A DNA stretch of 64,000 nt from NCBI GenBank assembly GCA_014621425.1, contig JAANBB010000015.1:1-64000 (forward strand). The letters run 5' to 3'. A program made the position numbers and the translations under genes. Shown piece by piece: positions 23,233 through 34,823 of the stretch (positions within the stretch are counted from its first letter, which is position 1; each line of letters opens with the position of its first letter). The notes beneath the pieces are model-generated. The model worked only from the letters and a program-made list of their open reading frames with translations, was not told the DNA's origin and ran no database searches. This DNA comes from Cylindrodendrum hubeiense. Taxonomy: Eukaryota > Ascomycota > Sordariomycetes > Hypocreales > Nectriaceae.

Positions 23233-24013
23233 ATGTATCCTTCATTCATCGCCATCTGCGTGAGCCTTCTTGGTGTCAGCGCCCTCGCAATCGGTGACAA
23301 TGCCGTCGACATCCAAGCTCGTCAGGGCAACCGCGGTAGCTACACGGTGGCGGGACTTGGAAGTGCAAAGCAAGCCGTCATCAAAGCCGGTGGCAATACT
23401 CTAGACCTTGCAATTGCTATGCTGGAGACGGATAAGATGGATACTAAATACGATTATGGTATGCAGCCTCCCCAAGAGTTAATGATGAATGTTGGATGGG
23501 AAATGCTCACAGATTGTAGGTGATCGCAAAACTCTCGACTCCGCAAACTTCGGTATTTTCAAACAGAACTGGGGTATGCTGCGTGTTTGTGCATCCCGTG
23601 CAGGATTCAAGGGGAAGAGTGAGAGTCAGTGGAATGATGGCGCCAAACTCAAGTAGGTATCCCCTTGCCGCTCTCGCACATAACATATCTCGACCAATCC
23701 TCCCGCTACGCATTTCACCCTGCATGCCAACCTCTTACTCTCAAAACGCCATATTTTCTCCAAAATTAGCTAATCCTCTCTTAGCTCGGACATCTATGCC
23801 GATGTTGCCGCTCGCTGGGATTGCCAGGAGCACTACGGCTATGATACGTGGTTTGCCGGTCACCGCAATGGTGCTGCGGGCCTTCAAAACCCAAATACTG
23901 ACGATATCAAGACCTACAAGACTGCTGTCCAATGGATCCAGAGCCAGATTGATTCTGACAAGAAGTACCAGTCTGATGACACCAGGTTCTGGGTTGACGT
24001 TACTGCAATCTAA
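23233..24013 (+). CDS. Secreted GH134-type endo-beta-1,4-mannanase
   Basis: Predicted extracellular enzyme cutting beta-1,4-mannan by inversion, with a lysozyme-like fold. Three exons (23233-23458, 23520-23652, 23785-24013) give 195 aa, the right size for single-domain GH134. An 18-20 residue hydrophobic signal peptide (MYPSFIAICVSLLGVSALA) leads. The diagnostic block is AMLETDKMDTKYDYG, then DRKTLDSANFGIFKQNWGML across the first intron. The Glu of LETD and the Asp of GDRKT are 12 residues apart, which is the acid/base spacing I recall for GH134. A later segment AARWDCQEHYGYDTWFAGHRNG is also characteristic. The gene sits beside the sugar module, but its substrate would be mannan, so functional linkage is uncertain. 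Confidence 0.8.
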
Positions 24014-25234
24014 ATCATAGGCTCAGGTAGTCTTTTGTCCGTCAGGGTGGACTCTTAGGACAATATGTGATGCTAGTCTTTGAGTTTGATCTGGATGACG
24101 TTGTGGGAGATTTCGAAATTCAGGGGCTAGACCTACAGGGCATATAAAAGGCAGGGCCTTTGTCGAGCAGTTTGAGGGTGCGAGCTTGTTTTTTATTCTT
24201 AACGGGTGTCTTCAGTTTTGGGTCAACTGCCCAGCTGCTAGTACAGCTAACAATATACCTCTTTCTGCCTATCCTTTTAAAGTCCTTGGGCTATATGGAT
24301 ACGGCTACACACACCCAGCGTACCCATCTGTAACTATCAACAAATCTGTGATTCATTTGTAAAGGGGCCTGGGACCAGTGAGAGAGATGTCTACAACGCA
24401 AACTTGTCACTTGCTTGCGGAGTGATGTCAAAGAAAGGAATTCTGACCAGCCTGAGACAGTATCAACATCGATACCGAATCCGTCAAATGCTTTATTTGG
24501 CATGATATCGACAGAGTCTAGTCTGCTGTGCGTTGATTTTTCCAATTCAGTGCATAGTGATAGCTGCTGGGAATATCATACTGTCGAGATATAGCCACCG
24601 TTGTGCCCGGCACTATACTAGCAGCTGGGGCGGGTCAGGACTATTACAAATTCTAACGTTGTGTTTATCTGTATGAGCTATTTGAGCTACCGTCAAATAC
24701 CACTGATGTATCCCATTGAGTCTAACTGATTGTGACACGTCTGGAAACAAGCCTTTGTTCAAGGCATAGACGCTTAGACAAAGATGGTGGTCAACAGCTC
24801 AGGGGCTGTCGACCTCAGACCCTCAGTGGGGCATCCCTTATCTACGGGCACAGATACGGCCTTGTGCTGTGCAATTTGTGTACACGGACGTTTTTGTTAT
24901 GGGTGGCTGCCTGAGTCAATATTAAATGTGCAGACGAGTGTCTGATTCTCTGAAACAAGCCACAAGTTAGCGCTACGTAATGGCATCATCGCGAAGTGTG
25001 TTCTAATTATGGTTGACTGTTGGTGGTGGCTTAGAGTCGTTTCGCCACCAGGTAAGCCATCAATCTGCCACTCAGACAAGCAACGGCTTTATCGCCTAGA
25101 CATAAATAGAACTGATTCTGGAAGAATCCTTGCTCGTTTTATTCAAGCACCAACAAGTCAATGAGCGTTGGCCAGGCTAAAACAAGGCTCCATTTAATTG
25201 TCAGAGTTCCTTTCACATGAGTGGAGTAGTGATT
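24014..25234. other. Intergenic region, nothing recognised
   Basis: This 1.2 kb stretch between the mannanase and the DUF2235 gene has only short frames without motifs. I see no repeats or RNA gene signatures. Confidence 0.6.
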
Positions 25235-26655
25235 TTACATGAACCTGCGACTCAACTCCCAAGCCTCGTAAGTCTCCGACGGATATCTTGACCTTGTTAT
25301 CCCCGCGAGCGTTTCCACGGACCGACCTTCGGCGCCCGTAATAGATGGGTCGGCCGCCCTAAAGTCGTACACCAACGAGTTCAGGTCCGCCACAATACGA
25401 GGTCGAAGCGCAAAGAGCAGCTGGTAAATCTGATTCATTCGCCATCTCGTACCCCAAACAGCCGTCAACCCGGATACGATCAACCTTCCAAACGGAAAAT
25501 ACTCGACAACATTCGCGTAGACGTCCCCATCCCCGGTCTGGCGGTTGGCACGGACCATTCGTTGATTCAGCGCCGCGATCTCCTGATTGACTCGAGCTGC
25601 GGCGATGACCTCTCCAGCCGGATCGTTTGCTTTCACAGCCTCCAGCATCCACTTCAATGCCAAGTCTGCAAGCACTTCGTTTGGCTCGATTTCCTTGCTC
25701 GCCCAGTCCCATCTAGACAACAGCCGCTCCAACCGCCCGCCGCCAAACATGCGCAAGAATCGGAAGCGCTGCCGCCCAATATCGTAATGCACACCGGGGA
25801 ACCATTGCTCGGTGATTCCGAAGTTGTTCGGTTTTCCGGGGTGCGGACTCCGTCTGGCGTGACAGGGCGGGAAGATGTACAGGCGGTCGTGTAGGCACAC
25901 GGCGTGGTAGACGAGCTCTACTACCGTGGAAACATTTTGGTCGTGGAACTGAGGCCAATCCAGCCCCACGCCGCCTACAAAATCAGGGATTCCCAGGCTG
26001 CCAACCGTGTCAAAGACGCCTATAAATTTTACGGGTGGCATCAGTGGCGGATCATCCACTGCCTCGTCGCCGATCAGGGGCCAGCTGGCTTTTCGACGGA
26101 AGGTCTGGGATTGAGTCGAGTGCGGGCAATTCATGTGGTCGTCGGAGCGATAGATTCTGTAGACCTGATTGCAGAGTAAACCAGTCTGGACCTCGTTAAC
26201 CGTGCCGTCATCATTCATGACACGTTTGACTATGCCACAATTGTTGATCATGCCCGCGACAGATCGAGCTAGGAATGCGCCCCTGGAAAAGCCGAACATC
26301 CAGACCTGCCGGTCGGGGTAGCTGTAATTATCAACGATGAACCGGTAGGCTTCTATGCACTGCGCGGCAATATCCTGCGCTGTTATGCCGTTGAAAACGT
26401 AACTATATCACTTTAGTAGGTATTTGGCCAGCGCCGAAGGAGTTAGGGGACACACTCTACGAACGTGCTTCCAAGCCCGACGCCGTGGGTGTACCACGCC
26501 GAATCGTCCAACACATGAACATCTGTGTCGTTGGGATTATCGATAGCTATTCCCACCAGCTTCGCTAACAGGTAAATGTTTGTTCTTGTGTTCGCCTCAC
26601 GGCCAGCCCAGGTGCCATCGCAGAGAACGATGAGTGGTCTGGGTGTGCCCACCAT
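25235..26655 (-). CDS. DUF2235 alpha/beta-hydrolase family protein
   Basis: Two exons (26655-26456, 26402-25235) give 455 aa. The N-terminus RPLIVLCDGTWAGREANTRTNI is the DUF2235 signature, followed by YTHGVGLGS and, after the intron, the nucleophile elbow QVWMFGFSRGAFLARSVAGMI with G-F-S-R-G. Later HAVCLHDRLYIFPPC and QWFPGVHYDIG carry the conserved Asp/His region. This family includes bacterial type VI lipase effectors of the Tle1 type, while fungal members are mostly uncharacterised. No signal peptide is seen. The start at the Met before VGTPRPLIVLCDGTW was preferred because domain homology begins there; an in-frame upstream extension exists. Substrate unknown; hydrolase or lipase activity is inferred from the family. 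Confidence 0.87.
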
Positions 26656-27746
26656 TTTGCCAGATGAGGTGTAATTACTGCGCTTCGACGCGGCCTGAGT
26701 TCTTGTGTACAGCGCACGCAAGATGTTGTGATAAGAAGAATTAGGAAAACACGAAGAGGGGTAAAAATGTCTATATAGGATGGCCTGATGTACGCATGTT
26801 GAGCTTCGAACCGTTACTTTGGGGCAGAAAAATACTTTCCTACATGGCCCCAACCCTTTTATTCCACTTTGTAAGCAGCCTGTAGTGTTACCTATTCCTC
26901 CAATGAGCCTCGCACCCATGATCCTGACATGTGAAAGCAGACGTCATAGTGACGGGTTCTGGGCTGATATGAGCCGCACAATATCTCAGCCCTTTGCGCT
27001 CGTATTGATCATCGTCAATTAGCCACTGAACTTTAATATTTTCGATGAAATATTAAGTTTTGGCATGTGAAGCAGAGAAACGGGAATTAGGAACTGCGCA
27101 GCTGCGGGACGTCTCGGGCCGCAAATGCATTGGCTTTTCTGCTACATTGCTACCATAGAACTCCCAATCGGCAGTTTTGACGCATTTGGGTCTTTAGGTT
27201 TGTTGCTTGCAGCCTGTAATTCCCTACTTCTTCGCATCTCGTACCCAGCTCGTCAAATCTCATCTGACGCCACGATATAGATGTCGAGATACCAATTGCC
27301 AAAGGTGAGGAAGATTGATGAGTATGTTGGGCCTTACAAAAAGCGTTTGATTGGTGATAAGGAGACGGGTGCTGTGGGATAATACAATCCATCCATCCAC
27401 ATTAGGGCAATCATGTCTGTGAGCTCAGGACTGAGACCGATAGCGAACTGAGAAATCAAGCATACAGCAAAATAGACTCTATATATTTTATTATGTCCTC
27501 TTATACGTTCGAACCACAAGCCCCCATTCTAATATGCATAGAACAGCCTCACAGAAATCCACCGATTACGATGAGGACAGATCCGACAGAAAATAAACTC
27601 TCCCCGACACCACCCGTATCGGCCAAAAAAGTCCTCATGCATTAACATCGACCTCTAGCGGCTGAAGTATGCCTCTCCTATCATCTTTCCCATTACCTTG
27701 CCCTTAAGCAAAGGGAAGAGTGTTGCCAACTCTTTTGTTCCTTGAA
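26656..27746. other. Intergenic region, nothing recognised
   Basis: The gap holds the DUF2235 promoter on the left and 3' flank of the oxidoreductase gene on the right. Short open frames lack motifs and no repeats are evident. Confidence 0.55.
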
Positions 27747-29296
27747 TTACGAACTACTGCTGGGCTTGACTCCTTGCGGTGTTGAAAAGATATCATTCGG
27801 GTCCAAAGCAGCTTTGATGGTCTCCAATCTAGCCAAATTTGAGCCCCAGTACTTTTGCTGTGCTTCATCGCCGTAGGACAGGCTGGGGACTCCAGCATAA
27901 CCGAGGTAGTTCTCTGGCTTGTTGTTCTGAAGAGACAGCACAGCGTCGTCTACCAATTTGATTGCGGTGGCTGGTGTCTTTTCGGCTGTTCGGGTATATG
28001 CCGTCAGGAAGTAGATAGAATTGCGATGCGGAAATGCTGTGCCATTCTCAGGAGTGTCATTCATTGCCCCTCCAAATAGATCGAAGAGGAATGACCAGCC
28101 CTGGGCATCTTCTCCACCACTAGTAAGAGTGCTGATGAATGAATCAATGCTGGAGTTGCTGGGAATTGTTTCAGGCGTGACTGCCATGTCGTTCGTGTAG
28201 AAATAGCCTGCATCATTGGACTTTCCAGCGTCATTGAATAAGGAGTTCATAAACTGAGACCAGGAAAGTCCTGGCAAAACCGTGCTGGTTGACATTGTAG
28301 GGAGTCGATCTGCCAACTTGAGGGCGTCGAAATCAGCTTCAGAACCAGAGAAGGCGCCAGTCAAGATGTAGGAGGCGGCGGTGAACCTTGACGTGATTCC
28401 AACCTTGCGGGATAGCTGGGGGTCTCGCATGATTTCGTGGTACGCCTTGAGAGCCTCACCAAGAACAGTGAGGTTGCTGGACGTAAAATTGTACGAAAAT
28501 GAAACGATTTCTTCCGGCTCAGGCTTCGTCTGGAACTTGAACTCGGTGGCCAAACCGAAGCTGGCACCGGCTCCTCTCATTGCCCAGAAGAGATCGGAGT
28601 TTTCATACTCAGAAGCCCGACAGACTGTGCCGTTGGCAAGAATAACTTCGACCTCTTGGAGCACATCAATGGACATGCCGTTTTGGCGTGATGTGAGACC
28701 CATTCCACCGACCATGAGGTGGCCGCCGACACCCACGGTGGGGGAAGATCCGTGTGGGATATACCGACCGCCATTGTCAATCAACCCGTTGACGAGGGCT
28801 TTGAGTGTTTGTCCTGGTCCGACAGTAGCAATCCCAGTGGTATTATCGACCTCGACTTTATTAAAGTACTTCATGTCAACAACGATAGCGTTATCATCTC
28901 CGCCAATGCCTAGATAATCCAATTAGCGTCATATACGAGACAATAGCACGGCGAAAACTTACATTTATTTATGAAATCACGCCCACCGCTCCTGGCTTGG
29001 ATCTTGTGGTCGTATAGACTAGCGCATTTGACAATGGCTGAGGTTTCGGCTGTTGTCTGTGGGTACAAAACGGCCACCGGCTGATACTGCAAGTTGAGAT
29101 TGAAGGGCTTCACGTCGGTAGTGTTAAAGTCTGCTTCATCTCGAAACTGAACACGGGCGTCCTCCCCGCCAACGGCATCGGCAAGACAAGTGTCTAGACT
29201 TGCAGTGCTACGGGTGTCCCGGCGGCGATCGATTGCAGCAGCCCATCCTGTCGATGCCCACAGGGGGAGCACAAGTAGTTGGCAGAGATGAACCAT
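27747..29296 (-). CDS. Secreted FAD-linked oxidoreductase (BBE-like), atypical FAD site
   Basis: Flavoenzyme of the PCMH/berberine-bridge-like class, which oxidises sugars, alcohols or secondary metabolites. Two exons (29296-28963, 28909-27747) give 498 aa. A signal peptide (MVHLCQLLVLPLWASTGWAA) leads. The FAD-binding PCMH domain follows (QPVAVLYPQTTAETSAIVKCA, then VVDMKYFNKVEVD, GVGGHLMVGGMGLTSRQNG, LFWAMRGAGASFGLATEF), and the C-terminal BBE segment is YWGSNLARLETIKAALDPNDIF. The motif normally read SGGH, whose His bonds the FAD covalently, is SGGRDF here (Arg106, codon CGT), and the second attachment Cys is also absent (GSSPTVGVGG). FAD is therefore probably held non-covalently, or activity is reduced. 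Frame and splice sites are otherwise intact. Confidence 0.88.
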
Positions 29297-31183
29297 CTTG
29301 GAACCTTAATGATAGAGGGTCGAACAGAAGGAAGAGAATGCTGGATGCTGGACTTGTTGCAGATTCTGGTTGAAGACGAACCTGAGCCTGATTTAAATAG
29401 GTAAAATCCGAAATGTCTCCTTTTCAACTGTGCTGGGTACTCCTGTACAATTTCATCGAGCCAAGGCCCAAGGCCTGTAAATCCCACGATTCCAACATAC
29501 TTGGTTGCCGGCAAAGGATCTATTAGCGGGCCCCACAGGGTCAAGGGGGTTCAGAGAAGAGTTCCCCCCACAATGTTATAATACTTTATCCTCAACGTCA
29601 GCAGTAACAAGGGCTCACCAGCCTTACATCCTATTCCAGCTATATGAGATTTATTAAAAAAAATTATACATGGAGGCATGTTCCTAAGAATCTATCTTGT
29701 GACATGCTGAGAGCAGGTACTAAAAAGGCTTGAGATTGACTACCCAATACCTCATTCATTGCCCTTTAAAGCTATGAAGGGGAAATTCCAGGACATTCTT
29801 AATGTAAATAGCCCGCATGCAAAATGGATACAACTAGAATTTTGAACACATCAGCCGTAACGCATTGTGGCATCGCCGAACGGAAAAGTGACGTTTTCTT
29901 ACCCCCTTGACCCTGTGGGGCCCGCTAACAACTCTTTTCCTGGTAATCAAGTACAAGATTGATGTAAGATTCAGTTGTAGTGGAACATTCCTACCTTGGC
30001 ATCCTTCACCTCCACGTCAGCATTCGGCAGTTCACATTTTCACGCTTCATCCGCCCTCAACAGCCTCCACTTTCAGCTCCTGTATCCATCCTAAGTCACT
30101 GGAGTGGGGACTATAATATGTACCCTTGATAAACAGTTCGTATAGAAGATTGCTTCTCTAGGGTACATCCTGCCATAAGACGAGTACAATCGGAAAGTCA
30201 TTCATTATCTAGGGTTTATGTATGTCACAACTGCTGAGATAACCCTAGTCGTATACGCCGAGGACTCCCGTGCGGGCCGTTAACATCTTACTAACCAAAA
30301 CCGTCAGGAAATATGACTTAATCGTGTGCTGATTTGCAGATCATGGCAGTAATAGGATTGGGGGGTACGTGGACACCTTGCAGCTGTTTAGATCTGGAAG
30401 CGGTTTACGACTTTCATAGGGACATGCCGAGGAAGCTTGATAGGACATGATAGGGAGTTGAAGTAAAGTTGCTACGGAACAACTAGTGGTGTTCATTTAG
30501 ATAATACCCCTCCAGTATCCATACATCAAACAGTTGCAGTTTATCTTTCTTCCAAGCCTCTAGGTGCAATGACTGGGAGTCTGACATGCATCACACCATA
30601 AGGCTAAGACAGTCAGGAGAAAAATTAATCAGCGAATCTCATCACTTTACGTGGCATAACATCTCGGAACCCGCGCGTTCCAAGCGGAGAGTTGGTCTCG
30701 GCTTTTGTGGAATTGATGACTACCCACTCACTACCCCCTGCAGGGGCTCAGATGCAGTAACTAACATCAATTGGCCAGCGCTTCAAGTCGGTCGCTATCC
30801 TAGAAATGATTTCCCCTATTACTCATAGGAAAGAATTTTCTTGGTTTTTCTAATGACTTAATAAAATATGCCTGCAGACCTTGTCAGCACCAAAAAGCCT
30901 CATGGTTGGAGCCACGAGGATGAGCGAGATGGCTGCTCTCCACACTGCTACAATGGACTAAGCTAAATACATCATCTACCAGCCTATTATTAGCGAGACA
31001 GAACATAGTTCTACTATTTAGACCACACGACGCTAAGTACACAATAAGAAAAACAATCCCAGGACCAGGCAGTCTGGGCGCGGCAGTAACGATGCATCCC
31101 ACTTACCCTAGACTACTTGCTGGCTATGGAGCATAGACCAGACCGTCACAAGTTTATATTTCACTCGCCCCAAATATTACTTT
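29297..31183. other. Long AT-rich intergenic region
   Basis: A stretch of 1.9 kb without a supported gene. It contains the inverted repeat annotated at 29523 and 29902, and an A/T-rich spacer including a poly-A run near 29655-29661. Open frames that enter it on either strand are short and motif-free. Confidence 0.6.
29523..29928. repeat. 27-bp perfect inverted repeat with 352-bp spacer
   Basis: The arm at 29523-29549 (starting TTAGCGGGCCCC) is the exact reverse complement of 29902-29928 (starting CCCCCTTGACCC). Similarity continues outward about 30 bases on each side with differences mainly C/T, for example ACCAAGTA against ATCAAGTA. The left arm is about 230 bases upstream of the oxidoreductase start. 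The spacer is AT-rich and encodes nothing visible. It could be a degraded inverted-repeat element or an inverted promoter duplication. Confidence 0.8.
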
Positions 31184-32207
31184 AACATTATTATGAAGAC
31201 GATACAACATACCGCCACATTTCCGACCATTTCCAATACAATCGCCATCTGCCCAGCACTTCTTTCGATGAAACCGTGGTGGTTTCGACAGCGCAATATG
31301 TTTTGGCTGACTTAGGGACCGTGGGCTGGGACATTTGCCTACATTCCATAGAGACTGGTATCGATAGAATACTGCAAAAGGTGAGTACTATTATAGCTGC
31401 CATGATGCTACATCTGTCACAGACAATGCTTACTTCATTTCACCGCCAAGGTATCCAGACCGCCTCAGGACCACGAAGCCGCGAATGACCGGCGGCAAAT
31501 GTGGGATGGACTCTGGGAAGACCTGGCCGTATTATAATGTTGTCGTAGCGATATTCACGAGCTCATGAGGGCAAATGTTTCCATCATCTCCGCTTTGAGG
31601 GGGGTAGCGTCTGCGGGCGAATTCAATACCCAAGACCGACCACACGACAAACTAATGTGGCAGATTGACAGAGCTGTCACCATGGAGAAAATCATTGATC
31701 TCGGAATGGGCCGCGTATGTCTTGGCTGCCTTCTGGCATTTTTCATTCATAGATTTGGGTCTAACAAACGAGTAGGTTGCACGCAGATCCCAGTCTGAGC
31801 AAGAGTTGACAAATCAAAAAATCTCCAAGAGTTCGCTAAAGATTCTCTTTGTGTTTCAGACATTCTCCAAGTCTATTGCATACACTCTCCTCATATTTCT
31901 TCCAGCCATATTCGCCTCTGTGAGTCTAAGCTCCGCAATCACTCACGCATGAACTAATACTGGAGGATGTCAGACGCTGTTTAGTACCTGGTTCTTTGGC
32001 CCTGATGGGTTGGATGTTGCCCATCAGTTGTGGATCTTCTTTGCTGTTGGATTGCCTCTGACAGTGCTGGTTTTAATATTTACTGGCACGCTGTACCGTT
32101 TCAGCTCCGGAACATGGTCAATAGGGTCTTCCATTCCCGATGCCAGTCATACAACCGGGCCGAGCAAAAAATGTCCCTGTCATCAGAAGACAAGGCAGTC
32201 GGTTTAG
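31184..32207 (+). pseudogene. CorA-like membrane protein gene with in-frame stop
   Basis: Four coding segments join in phase at plausible splice sites. The first covers about 31187-31380 (HISDHFQYNRHLPSTSFDET, then STAQYVLADLGTVGW; donor GTGAGT). The second runs from about 31450 to 31712 (donor GTATGT), the third from about 31774 to 31919 (donor GTGAGT), and the last from about 31974 to 32207. The end has two helices, ILFVFQTFSKSIAYTLLIFLP-AIFASTLFS and LWIFFAVGLPLTVLVLIF, resembling the C-terminal pair of fungal CorA-like metal-transporter-family proteins. Segment two contains TAA at 31535-31537. Either this is a nonsense mutation (CAA to TAA would need one C-to-T change), or a 48-base intron with weak signals removes it. 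The frame is also stopped just upstream of segment one, so the N-terminus is missing or unrecognised. Confidence 0.5.
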
Positions 32208-32602
32208 AGAAGGCTCTGTCATGCAACCCAGGCCGAACATCATTTGCGCATTGCGTATCTACCCGACGCACACACCTCCAGGTCAGCCGTTATGACGTTG
32301 TTTGTATGTCAACTACATCATTTCGACGTCATTCAAAGGCATAATATCTTCAAATTCTGTGAAAGTGATCCTTAACTTTAATATTTTAATATCTGACGCT
32401 GTGATATAATAACAATCGCCACGGCAACTAGAATCTATTCTAGCACACTCGGTCATAAACAATATAGCACAGGCTAAAACCACGTAAGCTCATCCCAATC
32501 GCGCTCGAAATGCAACTTGTCCAGAACTCTTCATACAATCGCCTGTACTCGCGAACCCCCTAGCGCTGAGTACAGCTGGTTTTGCCGCGTTCTTTCGGCA
32601 TC

Positions 32603-34823
32603 CTAAAACAAGCACCAAATCCTGAATCTACTGTGGACTAGACAACAATATTAGATGAGTTTGTTAGAGACGGCCCTGGAGAGAGACTTACCCTTTGCCA
32701 ACCATTCTAACCAAGCCAACCCTGGCTCGCGGTCCCTAATCTCCCAAATGTGACGCAAGGCGCCAACCAAATCACCGCGATTATAAAAAAGGCCTTTCAG
32801 CGCACGGATCCTGCGGACTATGGCGCTTCTCACTGCTAAATCTACAGCCTCACATCCAGCAGTGAAGAGCGGGAAGACGATTGCATACGATGTACGAGAG
32901 TTGTGGTCGATGTTACTGATTTTCCCAGTGACAATGCCCACGTGATGGCGTATCAACGTTGCAGTAGAAGGCATCCCCTTGAGACGTGCGTAAAGCAATA
33001 TTGCTGCCGCGGAATGCATTGCGTCATTGAGGGAACCCAACTCAATAGGATCTGCACTCCGGCTTTGTGAAGTTACCAGGTCACTGTTTCGAGCGCTCAG
33101 TAGTGCACCCTCGAGTTGCTCAACCTGCACTTCCAAATCCAGATCCGACAAATCATTTTGACCAGTTAGCGTCCAGTTTGAATGCTGCAGCTCAAGAAGC
33201 TGACCCAGTCTTAGAAGCGGGTTGATGAGACGTGGCGAAAAGGCCAAAACGGGATGGGATGTCCAGTTCTGAAAGTCGGCGCAGAAATTTTGACTAATTT
33301 CTTCTTCATCCATTTCGAGCATGTTGTAGGTGGGCTGCCCCAGATCTGTTTTCGGTTCTCGTAAAGAGCAAAGAATTGAAATCCTACTCCATCGCAAGAG
33401 GGCAAGGATAAGTCGAGCCGCTATGGAGGGGACCCGCCTGCGCCGTCGAAGATTGTTGAGAAACGTCACGGCAAGGCCCCATGCTATATTGAGATGGACC
33501 TCATTTTGATCTGGTCCATAAAGATGAAGAAAGAGACCGACGGTAATCTTGGCCAGAAGCCTCTCATCATTCGACTCCGAGCCCATGCGCTGGGGGACGA
33601 CAGCCAGAGAGGCTTCTCTGGCAGTTTCTCTCATAATCGGAAGGAATTTCTGATCATGGGTTGAAGCTTGATATTGAAAAGCACTGAAATAGAGGATTGC
33701 AGCCCGTAGGTCATCGTCGAACAGAGCCATTCGAGGCAAGGCAACGACAAATGGATCCTGAAAGTCTGGCATGTGAGCAAAGTGCTTTTTATCTAAGCAT
33801 AAGAATCCGTCTCTGGTCACATGAAGAAAATGCTGCCAGAGAAAGCGGCGCGGTGCGGACACAAGCATATCGGCGGGCCACGGCATTGGGCAGTATAAAA
33901 TAGTGGGTATTTCTGGTGTCGCAGGCCACCATGTGTCATCGACACGAGATACCATAGCACGGTCGAATGTACCGACACTGAGAGAGGGAGTGTTTGTGTC
34001 GTAGAAGCCCGGGGCGTCCAATTGTGCAATCGCGTCGACGCCGTATGTGTTGTTATTGAGGTAATCAGTCGTGGCATCCCGGTGGCCATGCTGTATGACC
34101 TGGAGAACTTCCGAACAGGGAGTGAGCGGTACTTGGGGCAGCTCATTCAGCCAAGACGAATCGTTAAAGTTATCGCCTCCGAGGGTATTGCTGGGGCTAG
34201 TTGGATCAAGTGTGATTTGACCGCCGTGCATCGGAAGTTCAGTAGCCAAATTCGTGGCTGCAATAGATGGCTCACGTAGTGGCCGAGATATCACCGAGCC
34301 TTCTGTCTGGTCCGGGGAGGTCTGGTCCGGAGAATTTGACGTATCGAGCAGCTCATTCAACCAAGCCGGATCATCAAAGATATCGCCTTCAAGAGGGGTA
34401 TCGGGGATAGGTCGATCTAGTGTAATCTGCCTGTTATGTATTGGGAGCTCAATCGCCAGATCCGGGGTCGCGACAGGCGGCTCGGGGGGCGACTCTGGTA
34501 TCACCGAGCTTCTCTCTGGCCCTGATTTGTTGCCGGCTCTCTCAGTCTCATTGGTAGGTGTTGAAGGAACGAAGCGCGAAGGCTGGCCGCGAGATGCCGG
34601 CACGCTCCAGGCTTTGAATGTCTGCGGCTGGCAGACGACGTTGCGCTTTAGGCACTGCGAGCATTGTGGGTGTTTGTGATCGCACTAGAGGCGATGCTTA
34701 CAGTAAGTAACTATAGCACTTGCTTGGATTCCTCATATGATGCAGGTCTAGACTTACTTTCCGTTTCTTGCGGGAGCATTGCAGGCATGCACCACTGCTA
34801 CGTTGGATTCGATTTGGAGGCAT
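32603..34823 (-). CDS. Zn(II)2Cys6 transcription factor (TF3)
   Basis: Zinc cluster regulator of 697 aa in three exons (34823-34758, 34684-32692, 32637-32603). The cluster is split by intron 1: GACLQCSRKKRK, then CDHKHPQCSQCLKRNVVC, giving six Cys with normal spacing. Residues about 55-180 carry a duplicated acidic/hydrophobic segment ending in AWLNEL or SWLNEL. The middle region matches a fungal-specific regulator domain of the type with MPWPADMLVSAPRRFLWQHF and aromatic-rich helices. The last intron is proposed because GTAAGT at 32691, a TCTAAC branch site and TAG at 32638 are ideal and replace a poorly coding tail with 11 residues; reading through instead ends at 32651. Target unknown. Confidence 0.85.
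34139..34494 (-). repeat. Duplicated segment in TF3 with WLNEL motif
   Basis: Two consecutive copies of about 50 codons lie at about 34494-34346 and 34284-34139. Shared positions include A-T-x-L-A-x-E-L-P-x-H-x-x-Q-I-T-L-D and a terminal G-D-x-F-x-D-x-x-W-L-N-E-L. The repeat is diverged at the DNA level but clear in protein. Confidence 0.8.

Noticed and set aside
30586..30828. 80-codon plus-strand frame in the long AT-rich gap
   Set aside because: Short and motif-free, with no promoter or splice support.
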